Positions 17,056 to 26,787 of a stretch of 64,000 nucleotides of DNA are shown here, in pieces. Position 1 is the stretch's first letter; each line of letters starts with the position of its first letter. The position numbers were made by a program, and so were the translations under genes. The DNA is from Enterobacter mori (GTDB lineage: Bacteria > Pseudomonadota > Gammaproteobacteria > Enterobacterales > Enterobacteriaceae), in contig NZ_CP104285.1 in the NCBI RefSeq assembly GCF_025244905.1, positions 1,426,001 through 1,490,000 of the forward strand, written 5' to 3'. The notes under the pieces are model-generated. The model did no database searches. It was given only the letters and a program-made list of their open reading frames with translations, and was not told where the DNA came from.

Positions 17056-18308
17056 ACCATGCCCAGCGCGCGCTTGCCGTGGATGTTGAGATCGGCCACG
17101 GTAAAGCGGTCCTGCCAGCTCTTTTCATAATCCTCGCGCGGGAAGTCTCCCGGCGACGCGCCGGTTTCCAGCGCTTCCTTGACCTTCTTCGCGTAGGCGA
17201 GGTTTTTCTCGCACATCGGCGCAGCAGGAATGTACATCACGTTGCCCCAGCCCTGCTGATTTTCCACCGGTGCGACGGAGTGGATCACATCGCAGTGCCA
17301 CCACACGGAATCGCCCGCTTCGAGTGCCGGAATGCTGGTCAGCGCCTCGATGAGCAGCGGGTGCCACTTCTCGGATATCGGCAGCACGCGCCCCGGCGCT
17401 ACGCCGCACAGCTCATCCTCTGGCACGTCATCCAGCAGCGGGCGCAGCAGAATATAGGTCATCGCTTCCGGGATCGGCACCACGTGCAGCAGCCCCTGGC
17501 CGGGGATCATATCCGACAGCGCGGTCCAGCCCTGGAAGGTGCGGAACACCGAGCATTTGGTGGTGTTATCGACGGTATACTCTTCCACTTCGGTACGGTG
17601 CGCGGCGTTCCACGGATCGTATTTCTCGACATTGCCGTCAAACACGCGGGCAAAGACCTGCTGATAGGCCGGCAGCAGCCAGCGCTCCAGCGCGCCGGAG
17701 TCGGTATGCGCGCCCAGCCCTTTCGAGGTGGTTCCCGGCGGACGGCGGCGAATACGATCCGGATAAATCACGCTCACGTCCGGGTCGAACCACTGCTTGC
17801 CGTTGCTCTCGAACGTCCATAAACGGTTCAGGAACGACTGCACCTGCGCCATCTCTTCGCTCTGGCGCGCCTGCATCTGCGCCTGCGACCAGTAGATCGG
17901 GTAAATCTCCGGACGAGAAGCCGTTAAGGTGCCGAAGAAGTTATCGCCTGGCCCTTTGTACACGTCGTCAAACTTGTTCAGATCGAGGTAGTCGAGCATC
18001 GACTGATCCCACGCCAGCGCCTGCTCGCGCGGGAAGTGACCTTTAATCACCGCGCAGCCGCGGCGTTTTACGGCCTCACGCTGTGCGTCGGTAATCGTGC
18101 CGTTTTTCACGTCAGAAAAGGGAATCACCGGCCAGACGGTTTCGCCTTTGTTCTTAAGGGCGTTGATTTCCGCCACGCGGGTGGCAATTTTATCGCTGAG
18201 CTTATTAAAAACCGCCTGTACGTCGCCGATCTGCGCGCGTAATTCACGTTTCAACTGACGGATCGCCGCTTTGTGATCCGCTGGCAAAGTTTCACTGGTA
18301 AAGGTCAT
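17052..18308 (-). CDS. ybiU: DUF1479 protein YbiU
   Basis: 418 residues, matching E. coli YbiU in length and sequence. The fold is probably that of 2-oxoglutarate/Fe(II)-type oxygenases: GAHTDSG would supply His and Asp and WWHCDVIHSV the second His. Function is unproven. GAGG precedes the ATG. The convergent LacI gene overlaps it by three bases at the stop. Upstream at 18322-18335 is a copy of the CTTTC-N4-GAAAG motif that also precedes ybiV and pflE. Confidence 0.92.
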   Translation of the reverse strand: MTFTSETLPADHKAAIRQLKRELRAQIGDVQAVFNKLSDKIATRVAEINALKNKGETVWPVIPFSDVKNGTITDAQREAVKRRGCAVIKGHFPREQALAWDQSMLDYLDLNKFDDVYKGPGDNFFGTLTASRPEIYPIYWSQAQMQARQSEEMAQVQSFLNRLWTFESNGKQWFDPDVSVIYPDRIRRRPPGTTSKGLGAHTDSGALERWLLPAYQQVFARVFDGNVEKYDPWNAAHRTEVEEYTVDNTTKCSVFRTFQGWTALSDMIPGQGLLHVVPIPEAMTYILLRPLLDDVPEDELCGVAPGRVLPISEKWHPLLIEALTSIPALEAGDSVWWHCDVIHSVAPVENQQGWGNVMYIPAAPMCEKNLAYAKKVKEALETGASPGDFPREDYEKSWQDRFTVADLNIHGKRALGMV

Positions 18309-18321
18309 GACTGCCTCGCAT

Positions 18322-18335
18322 CTTTCATTCGAAAG
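18322..18335. promoter_or_regulatory. CTTTC-ATTC-GAAAG motif upstream of ybiU
   Basis: Inverted repeat CTTTCATTCGAAAG, 14 bp before the ybiU start codon. Closely related copies lie before ybiV (19341) and pflE (22815). CTTTC-type repeats are seen in operators of DeoR-family sugar regulators, but the binding protein here is unknown. Confidence 0.5.
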
Positions 18336-18412
18336 TAAAAATATCTACAAGTGATACTTTAAGTTAAAAATAAGTTAATGCAAGTTTAAAAACTTGACGC
18401 AAGCCACAGGAC

Positions 18413-18447
18413 GGAAAAAGAGTGAGAGGCCGGAGCGACGCTCCGGC
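18413..18447 (-). terminator. Intrinsic terminator of ybiV
   Basis: Stem GCCGGAGC/GCTCCGGC (18429-18447, loop GAC) followed on the minus strand by a T-rich tract ACTCTTTTTCC. It lies 11 bp after the ybiV stop. Confidence 0.75.
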
Positions 18448-18457
18448 GAAGAGAGGA

Positions 18458-19273
18458 TCAGGCGTCGAACGGGGAATGGTTGTCGAGCACGGCCTGAATG
18501 ACGTTCAGCGCGCCGTGATGGTTGTTGTCGTCGGTGCTGTAGCGGCTGATCTCTTTGATGCTTTCCGCCGCGTTACCCATCGCAAAGGAATATTTCACCA
18601 GCTTCAGCATCTCGGCATCGTTGCCGCTGTCGCCAATGGCCACGCACTCCTGCGGGGAGATTTTCCAGCGCTTCAGGAGACGGCTGATGCCGTTGGCTTT
18701 GTGCAGGCCGGGGATGATCAAATCGACAAAACCAAAGCCGCTGGTGACCGGCTTCATGATGCCGTCCAGGGAGACGTGCAGTTTATCCACCAGATTCGGG
18801 ATATCGCTGTCCGGCAGGTTCAGGGAGAACTTAAACAGCACGTCGTCAATGTCGCGGTAATCGCTGATGCGTTTTAAGCGGTGGTAGTGCTTTGACATCA
18901 GCGCCACGAACGCGTCAGGTGCTTTGTCGCTTACGTACGCGCTCTCCAGCCCGCAGGCCACGAAGTTCAGCCCTTTGTCTTTCAGCAGTTCGCCAGTCAC
19001 GATCTGCGATTCATGGCGGGTCAGCTCGCCATGAAAAATTTGTTCACCGCGATCGAACACCAGCGCGCCGTTTTCCGCCACGAAGGAGATCCGATCTTTG
19101 AGCTCCGGAAAGAAGGAGATGAGCTGGTAATACTGGTTGCCGCTGGCGACAACAAATTCAATGTCGCGGGATTTAAGCTGTTCAAACTGTGCCTGGAAGC
19201 GGTCACGATCGTACTGCTTGGCATCATCAAGGAAAGTTCCGTCCATATCGGTGACGATAACTTTAACGGTCAT
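18458..19273 (-). CDS. ybiV: HAD-type sugar phosphatase YbiV
   Basis: 271 residues, the same as E. coli YbiV (SupH), a Cof-type HAD phosphatase that removes phosphate from sugar phosphates. Motif I is [10 protein letters not shown], motif II VASGNQ, and the C-terminal motifs are [12 protein letters not shown] and [12 protein letters not shown]. The start at 19273 is preferred over an upstream ATG at 19306 because AGGAG lies 7 bases before it. It is followed by a clear terminator and preceded by REP repeats and a CTTTC-type motif. Confidence 0.93.
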   Translation of the reverse strand: MTVKVIVTDMDGTFLDDAKQYDRDRFQAQFEQLKSRDIEFVVASGNQYYQLISFFPELKDRISFVAENGALVFDRGEQIFHGELTRHESQIVTGELLKDKGLNFVACGLESAYVSDKAPDAFVALMSKHYHRLKRISDYRDIDDVLFKFSLNLPDSDIPNLVDKLHVSLDGIMKPVTSGFGFVDLIIPGLHKANGISRLLKRWKISPQECVAIGDSGNDAEMLKLVKYSFAMGNAAESIKEISRYSTDDNNHHGALNVIQAVLDNHSPFDA

Positions 19274-19340
19274 ACTGTGCTCCTGGGTCACTGCGTTTTG
19301 AAACATTCTAATAACAAGGTGACGGGGAGCACAAATTTAA

Positions 19341-19361
19341 TTTCGAATGAAAGTCAGAAAG
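19341..19361. promoter_or_regulatory. CTTTC-type motif upstream of ybiV
   Basis: TTTCGAATGAAAG at 19341-19353, with a further GAAAG seven bases on, 68 bp before the ybiV start. Related to the motifs before ybiU and pflE. Confidence 0.45.
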
Positions 19362-19433
19362 CCGGGTGGCGGCTTCGCCTTACCCGGCCTACGGGGAGAC
19401 TCTGTAGGCCCGGTAAGCGCAGCGCCACCGGGC
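19361..19433. repeat. BIME: two inverted REP units (family B)
   Basis: GCCGGGTGGCGGCTTCGCCT...ACCCGGCC and, inverted, GTAGGCCCGGTAAGCGCAGC...CCGGGC. It lies between the pflF stop and the ybiV promoter. REP pairs of this kind often fold at mRNA 3' ends. Confidence 0.85.
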
Positions 19434-19440
19434 GTTTTTC

Positions 19441-21873
19441 TTACAGCGTATGTTCAGTACGGGCGATAATATCGTCCTGCGCATCCGGCGACAGGGCGGT
19501 GAAGAACGCCGAGTAGCCCGCGACGCGCACCACCAGGTCACGATACTGGTCAGGATGTTTCTTCGCCTCCAGCAGCGTGTCGCGCGAGACGATGTTGTAC
19601 TGAATATGCCAGCCCTTATGCACCTCGAAGAAGGTGCGCAGCAGCACCATCAGCTTCTGGCGATCGCTGTCGTTTTCCAGCGTTGACGGATTCAGCTTCT
19701 GGTTCAGCAGCACGCCACCCAGAATCGCTTCCGTCGGCAGTTTGCCCACCGAGCCAATCACCGCCGTCGGACCAAGGTGGTCGGTACCGGAAGCCGGGCT
19801 CGCCCCTTCCGCCAGCGGGGTGTGCGCCTTACGTCCGTCCGGCGTCGCCATCGTCGCCGCGCCAAACGGCACGTTTGCGGAAATGGACGATGTGCCCGCG
19901 TAGTAGTTACCGCCAATCGGGCCGCGGCCGTAGCGCGGGTTATGGTACTGCTTCAGCTCTTCAATGTAGGTCTGATAAGCACGTGTCAGCAGCATATCCA
20001 CGCTGTCGTCGTCGTTGCCGTACTTCGGCGCGCCGTTGATCAGTCGCTGGCGCAGCTGCTCGTGGGTCAGGCCGTCGAAGTCATCCGCCAGCGCCGCCGC
20101 CAGCTGCTGCTGGCCGATGACGCCCTGGTCAAACACCAGCTTCTTCACCGCCGCCAGGCTGTTGCCGAGGTTGGCGATCCCCACCTGCAGGCCGGATACC
20201 CAGTCATACTTCGCGCCGCCCTGCTTGATGCTCTTCGCGCGCTCGATGCAGTCGTCCACCAGCGCGGAGCAGAGAATATCGTGGACGTTCTCTTCCAGCA
20301 TGGTGTCCACCACGTACTCAATCTCGATGGATTTGCGGGTGTAGTAGCGGATCTGGCTATCCCAGGCCGCCATTACCTCCTCGAAGTTGTCGAAGTTACC
20401 GGCAGAGAGCGCTTTTTCCTGCGGCAGGAACACCTTGCCGCTGGTGGCATCGCGACCGCCTTCCAGCGCCGCCAGCATCACCCGGGCGAAGTTGATAAAG
20501 CTCATGCCGGTGCAGCGATAGCCCCACTTGCCGCCCACCGCGGTTTCGATGCAGCCGATGGCCGCATAGTCATACGCATCGTCTCGTTCAACGCCGAGCT
20601 TGATGAATTCCGGGATCACAATTTCATCGTTATTGAACGCAGGCATGCCGAAGCCGCAGCGGATCACCTGCACGCAGGCGTCGAGAAAGTCGTTGCTCAT
20701 GCCCGCGTGGTAGCGCACGCTCAGGTTCGGCTGGGTGGAGCGCAGGCGACCGCAGGACTCCAGAATCGCGTACGAGAGCGGGTTCACCGCGTCCATCGGC
20801 TCACCGTTGACCAGCTTCTGGCCGCCGATGGTAACGTTCTGGTACAGCGGGCTGCCGGCAGAGGCCTTGGAGTGCGAGCCGGAGCGGATCTTGTTCACTT
20901 CGAGCAATTTCAGCCAGCAGCTGTGCAGCAGCTCAATGGCGTGTTCGCGGTCGAGGCTCTGATTCAGCTCCACGTCGCGGCGGTAGTACGGATAGAGATA
21001 CTGGTCCATACGCGCGAAGGAGACGGAGTGGCCGTTGGACTCAATCTGCAGGATCAGCTGAATGAAGTAGCACAGCTGCAGCGCCTGCCAGAAGGTTTTT
21101 GGCGGCTCGTGGGCAATCACGTCGCAGTTTTCTGCCATGGCCAGCAGCTCGTCGCGGCGGCTTTCGCGGGTTTCAGTGGAGGCCATCTCGCGCGCCAGAT
21201 CGGCGAAGCGTTTGATGTGCAGGCTTACCGCTTCCAGCACGATATCGATCGCCTTCAGGAACCGATCGCCGTGCAGGTCTTCCAGCACCGTCAGGTTGAT
21301 GCGCGAGCGGCGCTCGGCCACTTTGGCGCGCAGGCCGTCGAGACCTTTCTCCAGCACCAGCGGGAAGTTCACCGCCAGGTGCGCGTCGCCGGAGGTCATG
21401 TTGCCTTCGGCTTTGATGATGCCGGTTTCCAGCAGGCCTTTCTGCTCGTCGGTGAACATGCCGTAGCAGCGGTCCTGCACGGTCTGGCCGCGCCACCACG
21501 GGCAGATCTCATGCAGCACGCGCTTGTTCTCTTCGCTCACCGCAAAGCCCGCGCCCGGGCGGTCCGCCAGATCGTCGATCTCTTTCTCAATCCAGGAGAC
21601 GGTATATTCCGGGAAGATCGGTGCGGCGCGCACTTCGCTTGCCTGGTTACCGATAATCAGTTCGTCGTGTTTGATCCAGATGGTTCGTTCAGCCAGGTGA
21701 TGCGCCAGCGCCAGGGCGCGGCGCACCGGGATCGGCTTGTCCATGTGCTGCTGGTACATTTTGGTGTAATGCTGGGCGCGCTCGGTACAGACCGGCGGCT
21801 TCACGATATGCACCAGGGCCGTTTTGTGCGCCTTAATACGTTCGCTGAGGGTGTTGAGATTCAGGGTGGTCAT
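19441..21873 (-). CDS. pflF: Glycyl radical enzyme PflF (YbiW)
   Basis: 810 residues, length and sequence of E. coli YbiW, a member of the pyruvate formate-lyase/diol dehydratase family. The active-site Cys is in AAIGCIETAVGG and the C-terminal glycyl radical loop reads VVRVAGYSAFF. The reaction is not established; family relatives include glycerol and other diol dehydratases. The ATG at 21873 has a GAGG site inside the end of pflE, 4 bp apart, so both are translated from one message. It needs anaerobic activation by the pflE product. Confidence 0.93.
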   Translation of the reverse strand: MTTLNLNTLSERIKAHKTALVHIVKPPVCTERAQHYTKMYQQHMDKPIPVRRALALAHHLAERTIWIKHDELIIGNQASEVRAAPIFPEYTVSWIEKEIDDLADRPGAGFAVSEENKRVLHEICPWWRGQTVQDRCYGMFTDEQKGLLETGIIKAEGNMTSGDAHLAVNFPLVLEKGLDGLRAKVAERRSRINLTVLEDLHGDRFLKAIDIVLEAVSLHIKRFADLAREMASTETRESRRDELLAMAENCDVIAHEPPKTFWQALQLCYFIQLILQIESNGHSVSFARMDQYLYPYYRRDVELNQSLDREHAIELLHSCWLKLLEVNKIRSGSHSKASAGSPLYQNVTIGGQKLVNGEPMDAVNPLSYAILESCGRLRSTQPNLSVRYHAGMSNDFLDACVQVIRCGFGMPAFNNDEIVIPEFIKLGVERDDAYDYAAIGCIETAVGGKWGYRCTGMSFINFARVMLAALEGGRDATSGKVFLPQEKALSAGNFDNFEEVMAAWDSQIRYYTRKSIEIEYVVDTMLEENVHDILCSALVDDCIERAKSIKQGGAKYDWVSGLQVGIANLGNSLAAVKKLVFDQGVIGQQQLAAALADDFDGLTHEQLRQRLINGAPKYGNDDDSVDMLLTRAYQTYIEELKQYHNPRYGRGPIGGNYYAGTSSISANVPFGAATMATPDGRKAHTPLAEGASPASGTDHLGPTAVIGSVGKLPTEAILGGVLLNQKLNPSTLENDSDRQKLMVLLRTFFEVHKGWHIQYNIVSRDTLLEAKKHPDQYRDLVVRVAGYSAFFTALSPDAQDDIIARTEHTL

Positions 21874-21877
21874 AAGT

Positions 21878-22777
21878 TTATCCTCGTAAGGTCGCAGTTA
21901 ACCCTTTCTGGCAGGCGTACTGCTGCGCGAAGTCCAGCAGCGCAGGGTTATCCAGCGGTTTGTCAGGGGCAGAGTAAGGTTGGCCGAGCAGGGTGTATTT
22001 GTTCATGCCCAGCGTGTGATACGGCAGAAAATGAATATCCTCGACGCCGAGCTCGTCGGCGGCGAAGTTGGTAATGGCGGTGATGGAGGCTTCATCCGCG
22101 TTGAAGCCCTGGATCAGCGGCACGCGGATGGTGATGTTTTTCCCGGCGGCGGCCAGGCGTTTCAGGTTGTCCAGGATTCGCTTAGCCGAACCGTCCGTCC
22201 ACTGCTTGAACACCTCTCCGTCGACGTGCTTCAGGTCGGCGAGGAACAGGTCAACGTAGGGTAATGACGGTTCGATATAATGCCACGGCACGTGAAGGCA
22301 GGTTTCGACGGCGGTGTGGATACCCTGTTCGTGGCTGGCTTTAAACAGCGCGTGCGCCAGCTCAGGGTTCATAAACGGTTCACCGCCGGAGAGGGTGATC
22401 CCGCCGCCGCTGCGGTCGTAGAAGGGTTTATCGCGCAGTACGGTCGCCATGATCTCCTCGACCTGCTGTTCTTCGCCGCAGACGGTGAGCGCCTGCGTCG
22501 GGCAGCAGCCGGTAAGAGCGTTGAGCGTGGCGTCATCAAGCTTCTCACGATGAATGACCAGCCCGTTCAGCGCGCGTTCAACACACCCCGGCGCCGCCTG
22601 CTGACACAGGTCACAACCTTCCAGGCACAGACGGGCATCAAACAGGACGTCCCGGCTGCGTGAGCGGCTTTCCGGGTTCTGGCACCAGCGGCAGCCCATC
22701 GAGCAGCCTTTCAGGAACACCACGGTTCGAATGCCGGGGCCGTCGTGGGTAGAGTAACGCTGAATATTGAAGATCAT
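21878..22777 (-). CDS. pflE: Glycyl radical enzyme activase PflE (YbiY)
   Basis: 299 residues, as in E. coli YbiY. The radical-SAM cluster motif is in [16 protein letters not shown], followed by a ferredoxin-like insert ([15 protein letters not shown] and further Cys) and the SAM-binding GGE in LSGGEPF. It would generate the glycyl radical on PflF by reducing S-adenosylmethionine. First gene of the pflE-pflF operon, divergent from fsaA. Confidence 0.93.
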   Translation of the reverse strand: MIFNIQRYSTHDGPGIRTVVFLKGCSMGCRWCQNPESRSRSRDVLFDARLCLEGCDLCQQAAPGCVERALNGLVIHREKLDDATLNALTGCCPTQALTVCGEEQQVEEIMATVLRDKPFYDRSGGGITLSGGEPFMNPELAHALFKASHEQGIHTAVETCLHVPWHYIEPSLPYVDLFLADLKHVDGEVFKQWTDGSAKRILDNLKRLAAAGKNITIRVPLIQGFNADEASITAITNFAADELGVEDIHFLPYHTLGMNKYTLLGQPYSAPDKPLDNPALLDFAQQYACQKGLTATLRG

Positions 22778-22814
22778 GATTTCCGCCTCTCATCTTGCAT
22801 ATGAAGATTAAATT

Positions 22815-22830
22815 ACTTTCGAATGAAAGT
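22815..22830. promoter_or_regulatory. ACTTTC-GAAT-GAAAGT palindrome between pflE and fsaA
   Basis: Perfect inverted repeat with 6-bp arms, 38 bp before the pflE start and 77 bp before fsaA. The best copy of the motif shared with ybiU and ybiV, so a common regulator for these genes is likely. Confidence 0.55.
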
Positions 22831-22906
22831 TATCTTGATGCAGGTCAACTCTTGAGCAGGTTTTGTCGTGATAGGGTAAGTGCAGGCTAATTTTGAGGGT
22901 GACATC

Positions 22907-23569
22907 ATGGAACTTTATCTCGACACATCTGACGTTGCGGCAGTTAAAAAGCTGGCTCGTATCTTCCCGCTGGCGGGCGTGACCACCAACCCAAGCATCG
23001 TTGCTGCCGGTAAAACGCCGATCGACGAACTGCTGCCCGCGCTGCACGACGCGCTGGGCGGCAAGGGCCGTCTGTTCGCCCAGGTGATGGCGACCACCGC
23101 CGAAGGGATGGTGGAAGACGCGCGTAAGCTGCGCGCCATTATTAACGACCTGGTGGTGAAAGTGCCGGTGACCGCAGAAGGGCTGGCGGCGATTAAGATG
23201 CTGAAAGTCGAAGGGATCCCGACGCTGGGCACGGCGGTCTACGGTGCCGCGCAGGGGATATTGTCCGCGCTGGCGGGGGCGGAGTATGTGGCCCCTTACG
23301 TTAACCGCGTGGACGCGCAGGGCGGGGACGGGATCCAGACCGTGGTTGAACTGCAACAGCTGCTGACACTGCACGCCCCGCAGTCAAAAGTGCTGGCCGC
23401 GAGCTTCAAAACGCCGCGTCAGGCGCTGGACTGCCTGCTGGCAGGCTGCGAGTCCATCACGCTGCCGCTGGACGTGGCGCAGCAGTTTATTACTTCTCCT
23501 GCGGTAGACGCTGCGATTGTGAAGTTTGAGCAGGACTGGCAGGGCGCGTTTGGGCGGACGTCGATCTGA
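22907..23569 (+). CDS. fsaA: Fructose-6-phosphate aldolase FsaA
   Basis: 220 residues from the ATG at 22907, where the family begins MELYLDTSD; a longer in-frame start at 22880 has no support. Transaldolase-like class I aldolase; the Schiff-base Lys is in [10 protein letters not shown]. It cleaves fructose 6-phosphate to dihydroxyacetone and glyceraldehyde 3-phosphate in vitro. Same neighbour order as E. coli (pflE-fsaA-moeB). Confidence 0.95.
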   Translation: MELYLDTSDVAAVKKLARIFPLAGVTTNPSIVAAGKTPIDELLPALHDALGGKGRLFAQVMATTAEGMVEDARKLRAIINDLVVKVPVTAEGLAAIKMLKVEGIPTLGTAVYGAAQGILSALAGAEYVAPYVNRVDAQGGDGIQTVVELQQLLTLHAPQSKVLAASFKTPRQALDCLLAGCESITLPLDVAQQFITSPAVDAAIVKFEQDWQGAFGRTSI

Positions 23570-23580
23570 TATGTGCGGGC

Positions 23581-23658
23581 TGATGCCCTCACCCCGGCCC
23601 TCTCCCACGGGGAGCAGGAGAAAATCGTAGGTCGGGTAAGGCGAAGCCGCCACCCGAC
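23581..23658. repeat. Composite of a family A and a family B (REP) repeat
   Basis: A family A unit (CCCTCACCCCGGCCCTCTCC, about 23585-23622) adjoins a REP unit (GTAGGTCGGGTAAGGCGAAG..., 23627-23658). Fills the space between the convergent ends of fsaA and moeB. Confidence 0.8.
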
Positions 23659-23661
23659 TTT

Positions 23662-24414
23662 TTACTGACTACACACCTCACACCCCGGATTACGCATCAG
23701 CTTCATCTCGCGGAACTGGCAGGTCATCGCGTCATACATCACAATCTTCCCTGCAGCAGGCGTGCCGTAGTGCGCCAGCACTTTGAGCGCTTCCATCGCC
23801 TGCAGTGCGCCAATCACGCCGACTAACGGCGCCATCACGCCGGCCTCAACGCAGGTCAGCGCATTCTCACCGAACAGACGGCTCAGGCAGCGGTAGCAGG
23901 GTTCACCCTCGGCGTACGTGAAGACGCTGATTTGCCCCTCCATGCGGATCGCCGCGCCGGAGACCAGCGGGGTTTTATGAGCAAAACAGCCTGCGTTCAG
24001 CTGGTTACGGACGGCGACGTTATCGGTGCAGTCCAGCACCAGGTCGTGCTGCGCAATCTGCGCCGACAACGCGTCGTCATCCAGCATCGCGTCAATCAGA
24101 GTGAACTGAACGTTGGGGTTGATGCGCGCCAGCGTAGTTCCGGCGGATTCCACTTTCGGCTGGCCCACCGTCGCGTCGCAGTGCAGCGTCTGGCGCTGCA
24201 GGTTGGACACCGACACGGTATCGAAATCCAGCAGCGTCATGCTTCCCACGCCCGCCGCGGCAAGGTATTGCGCGGCGGCGCAGCCCAGCCCGCCCAGCCC
24301 GACGACCAGCACGCTGGCCGCCTTGAGTGCTTCCTGACCTTCGAAATCAAACCCGCGCAGCACAATCTGGCGGTTGTAGCGCATCATCTCCGGGTCGCTC
24401 AGCTCCACCGTCAT
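23662..24414 (-). CDS. moeB: Molybdopterin-synthase adenylyltransferase MoeB
   Basis: 250 residues from the ATG at 24414. Rossmann motif VVGLGGLGCAAAQYLA, ATP-binding LLDFDTVSVSNLQRQ, and zinc-binding Cys pairs CYRC and CEVC. It adenylates the C-terminus of MoaD so that sulfur can be added for molybdopterin synthesis. The start lies one base after the moeA stop, with GGAGG inside the end of moeA, so the two are translationally coupled. Confidence 0.95.
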   Translation of the reverse strand: MTVELSDPEMMRYNRQIVLRGFDFEGQEALKAASVLVVGLGGLGCAAAQYLAAAGVGSMTLLDFDTVSVSNLQRQTLHCDATVGQPKVESAGTTLARINPNVQFTLIDAMLDDDALSAQIAQHDLVLDCTDNVAVRNQLNAGCFAHKTPLVSGAAIRMEGQISVFTYAEGEPCYRCLSRLFGENALTCVEAGVMAPLVGVIGALQAMEALKVLAHYGTPAAGKIVMYDAMTCQFREMKLMRNPGCEVCSQ

Positions 24415-24415
24415 G

Positions 24416-25648
24416 TCAGCCTCCGAACAGGTGGTTAAAACGCTCGACCTCAACCCATTCGCCGGCTTCTACATTGCCGCGCTCGCGCTCCAGCACGATG
24501 AAGCAGTTGCCCTGGCTGAAGGAGCTGAAAATGTGAGAGCCCTGGTGCCCGGTAGTGCTCACTTCGAGCTCACCGTCCGCGTTGCGCGCCAGAATACCGC
24601 GCTGGAAATCGAGACGGCCCGGTGATTTTTTCAGCCGCGTGGCGGCACGCACGCGCAGGCGTTCCGGCAGCGGGTTAGCCTTGTTGCCGGAAAGCTTTGC
24701 CAGCAGCGGGATCACCAGCTGGTAGAAGGTGAGTGCCGCCGAGACCGGGTTACCCGGCAGGCCGCAGAACCAGCTGTGCTGAAGTTTCCCAAAGGCGAAC
24801 GGTTTGCCCGGCTTGATCGCCAGCTTCCAGAAGGCGATTTCGCCCAGCTCTTCGAGGATGGTTTTGGTGTAATCCGCTTCACCCACGGAGACGCCGCCGG
24901 AGCTGATGACCACGTCGGCTGCGTTATCCGCCTCGATAAACGCGGCGCGCAGTTTTTCCGGATCGTCAGGAATGATGCCGAGGTTAATCACGTCGCAGCC
25001 CAGTTGCTCCAGCATCAGGTGTACCGCCAGGCGGTTGGTATCATAAATCTGGCCGTCCTGCAGCGGCTGGCCCGGAAGCTGCAGTTCATCGCCGGTGGAG
25101 AACACCGCCACGCGCACTTTACGGATAACGTCGATTTCAGCCACGCCGAGCGACGCCAGCACCGGCAGTTCACCTACCGTCAGCTTCTGCCCGGCAGAAA
25201 AGACCGTCGCGCCAAGGGTGATATCTTCGCCCGTGCGGCGGATGTTCTGGCCCGCTTTAACGTTCGCGGTAAAACGCACGCCGTCGTCGGTCTGTACGGT
25301 CTCTTCCTGCATCACCACGGCGTCGCAGCCAGCCGGAACCGGCGCCCCGGTCATGATGCGCACGCAGGTGCCCGCAGGCCATTCCCCGCTAAACGGCTGA
25401 CCCGCAAAGGCTTTACCTGCCACAGGCAGGGCGTTACCCGTCTGGAGATCCGCCAGGCGCACCGCGTAACCATCCATTGCAGAGTTATCAAACCCCGGTA
25501 CGTTAAGCGGAGAGACAATATCGCGCGCGGCAATACGGCCAAAACAGCGCACAAGCGGCAGCGTTTCAACCTCATGCAGTGGGGTAATGCGGTCAAGCAT
25601 CTGCGTGAGTGCCGTCTCAAGCGGCATCAGTCCGGCGGTAAAATCCAT
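24416..25648 (-). CDS. moeA: Molybdopterin molybdotransferase MoeA
   Basis: 410 residues from the ATG at 25648 (family start [14 protein letters not shown]). Domains of the MoeA fold are seen, with [31 protein letters not shown] and the MogA-like core [13 protein letters not shown] and KPGKPFAFG. It inserts molybdate into adenylated molybdopterin. First gene of moeAB; divergent from iaaA. Confidence 0.95.
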   Translation of the reverse strand: MDFTAGLMPLETALTQMLDRITPLHEVETLPLVRCFGRIAARDIVSPLNVPGFDNSAMDGYAVRLADLQTGNALPVAGKAFAGQPFSGEWPAGTCVRIMTGAPVPAGCDAVVMQEETVQTDDGVRFTANVKAGQNIRRTGEDITLGATVFSAGQKLTVGELPVLASLGVAEIDVIRKVRVAVFSTGDELQLPGQPLQDGQIYDTNRLAVHLMLEQLGCDVINLGIIPDDPEKLRAAFIEADNAADVVISSGGVSVGEADYTKTILEELGEIAFWKLAIKPGKPFAFGKLQHSWFCGLPGNPVSAALTFYQLVIPLLAKLSGNKANPLPERLRVRAATRLKKSPGRLDFQRGILARNADGELEVSTTGHQGSHIFSSFSQGNCFIVLERERGNVEAGEWVEVERFNHLFGG

Positions 25649-25837
25649 GGTGGGCTCCTGCGGAGTAACAACGAAAGCGCCCATTATGGCAGAAAAGTGC
25701 GGCTAACTGTATGACCCGATGGGTGTACGCTTTACATCACAGTTGCGTCTTTCTATATTCAAAAATCATCTGAAGTTTCGTCGACGATAATGATATTTAT
25801 AGAAAAAGCCGCAAATCAGGCTAACGGGTGATGCGAA

Positions 25838-26776
25838 ATGGTTAATGCGGTAATCGCAATTCATGGTGGCGCCGGGGCAATCACCCGTGCACAGCTCAGT
25901 CCCGAGCAGGAAAAGCGCTACATTGACGCGCTGTACGCCATTGTGGAAACAGGCCAGCGGATGCTGGAAGCGGGCGAGAGCGCGCTGGATGTGGTCACCG
26001 AGGCGGTGCGTCTGCTGGAAGAGTGCCCGTTGTTTAATGCGGGGATCGGTTCGGTCTTTACCCGGGATGAATCGCACGAGCTGGATGCTTGCGTGATGGA
26101 CGGCGTTACCCTCAAAGCGGGCGCCGTGGCGGGCGTCAGCCGTCTGCGCAACCCGGTGCTGGCGGCGCGTCTGGTGATGGACGCGAGCCCGCACGTCCTG
26201 CTGGCGGGCGAAGGGGCGGAGACGTTTGCCTTCGAACACGGGATGGAACCGGTATCGCCCGATCTTTTTTCCACGGAGGAGCGCTATCAGCAACTGCTGG
26301 ACGCCCGTACGGCAGGCAAGACGCAGCTTGACCATGTCGCGCCGCTGGATGAAACCACCAAAATGGGTACGGTCGGTGCAGTAGCGCTCGATAAAGCCGG
26401 AAACCTCGCGGCGGCGACGTCAACGGGTGGGATGACCAACAAGCTGCCCGGGCGCGTCGGCGATAGCCCGCTGCCCGGCGCAGGGTGCTATGCCAACAAC
26501 GCCACGGCCGCCGTGTCCTGTACCGGAACCGGCGAAGTGTTTATTCGCGCCCTCGCGGCCTATGACATCACCGCGCTGATGGATTACGGCGGATTAAGCC
26601 TGAGCGAGGCCTGCGAACGCGTGGTAATGGAAAAACTCCCCGCGCTTGGCGGCGTCGGCGGGTTGATTGCGGTGGATCGTGAGGGCAACGTGGCCCTGCC
26701 GTTTAACAGCGAAGGGATGTACCGCGCCTGGGGCTATGCCGGTGATGAGCCCAGTACGGGGATCTATCGTGAATAA
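25838..26776 (+). CDS. iaaA: Isoaspartyl peptidase / L-asparaginase IaaA
   Basis: 312 residues, Ntn-hydrolase of the plant-type asparaginase family. The autocleavage site and nucleophile is Thr178 in KMGTVGAV; the substrate loops [22 protein letters not shown] are intact. It removes isoaspartyl residues from dipeptides. The stop is 11 bp from gsiA, as in the E. coli iaaA-gsiABCD operon, tying it to peptide and glutathione use. Confidence 0.95.
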   Translation: MVNAVIAIHGGAGAITRAQLSPEQEKRYIDALYAIVETGQRMLEAGESALDVVTEAVRLLEECPLFNAGIGSVFTRDESHELDACVMDGVTLKAGAVAGVSRLRNPVLAARLVMDASPHVLLAGEGAETFAFEHGMEPVSPDLFSTEERYQQLLDARTAGKTQLDHVAPLDETTKMGTVGAVALDKAGNLAAATSTGGMTNKLPGRVGDSPLPGAGCYANNATAAVSCTGTGEVFIRALAAYDITALMDYGGLSLSEACERVVMEKLPALGGVGGLIAVDREGNVALPFNSEGMYRAWGYAGDEPSTGIYRE

Positions 26777-26787
26777 GGGGGCAAAAC

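Noticed and set aside
19777..22074. 765-codon open frame on the plus strand
   Set aside because: It is antisense to pflF and pflE, which are certain genes; GC-rich codon bias opens the opposite frame. Its translation is low-complexity Arg/Ala/His/Val-rich with no family likeness.
25786..25804. Fur-box-like GATAATGATATTTAT before iaaA
   Set aside because: Only the first half fits the Fur consensus; the rest diverges and no iron gene is near.
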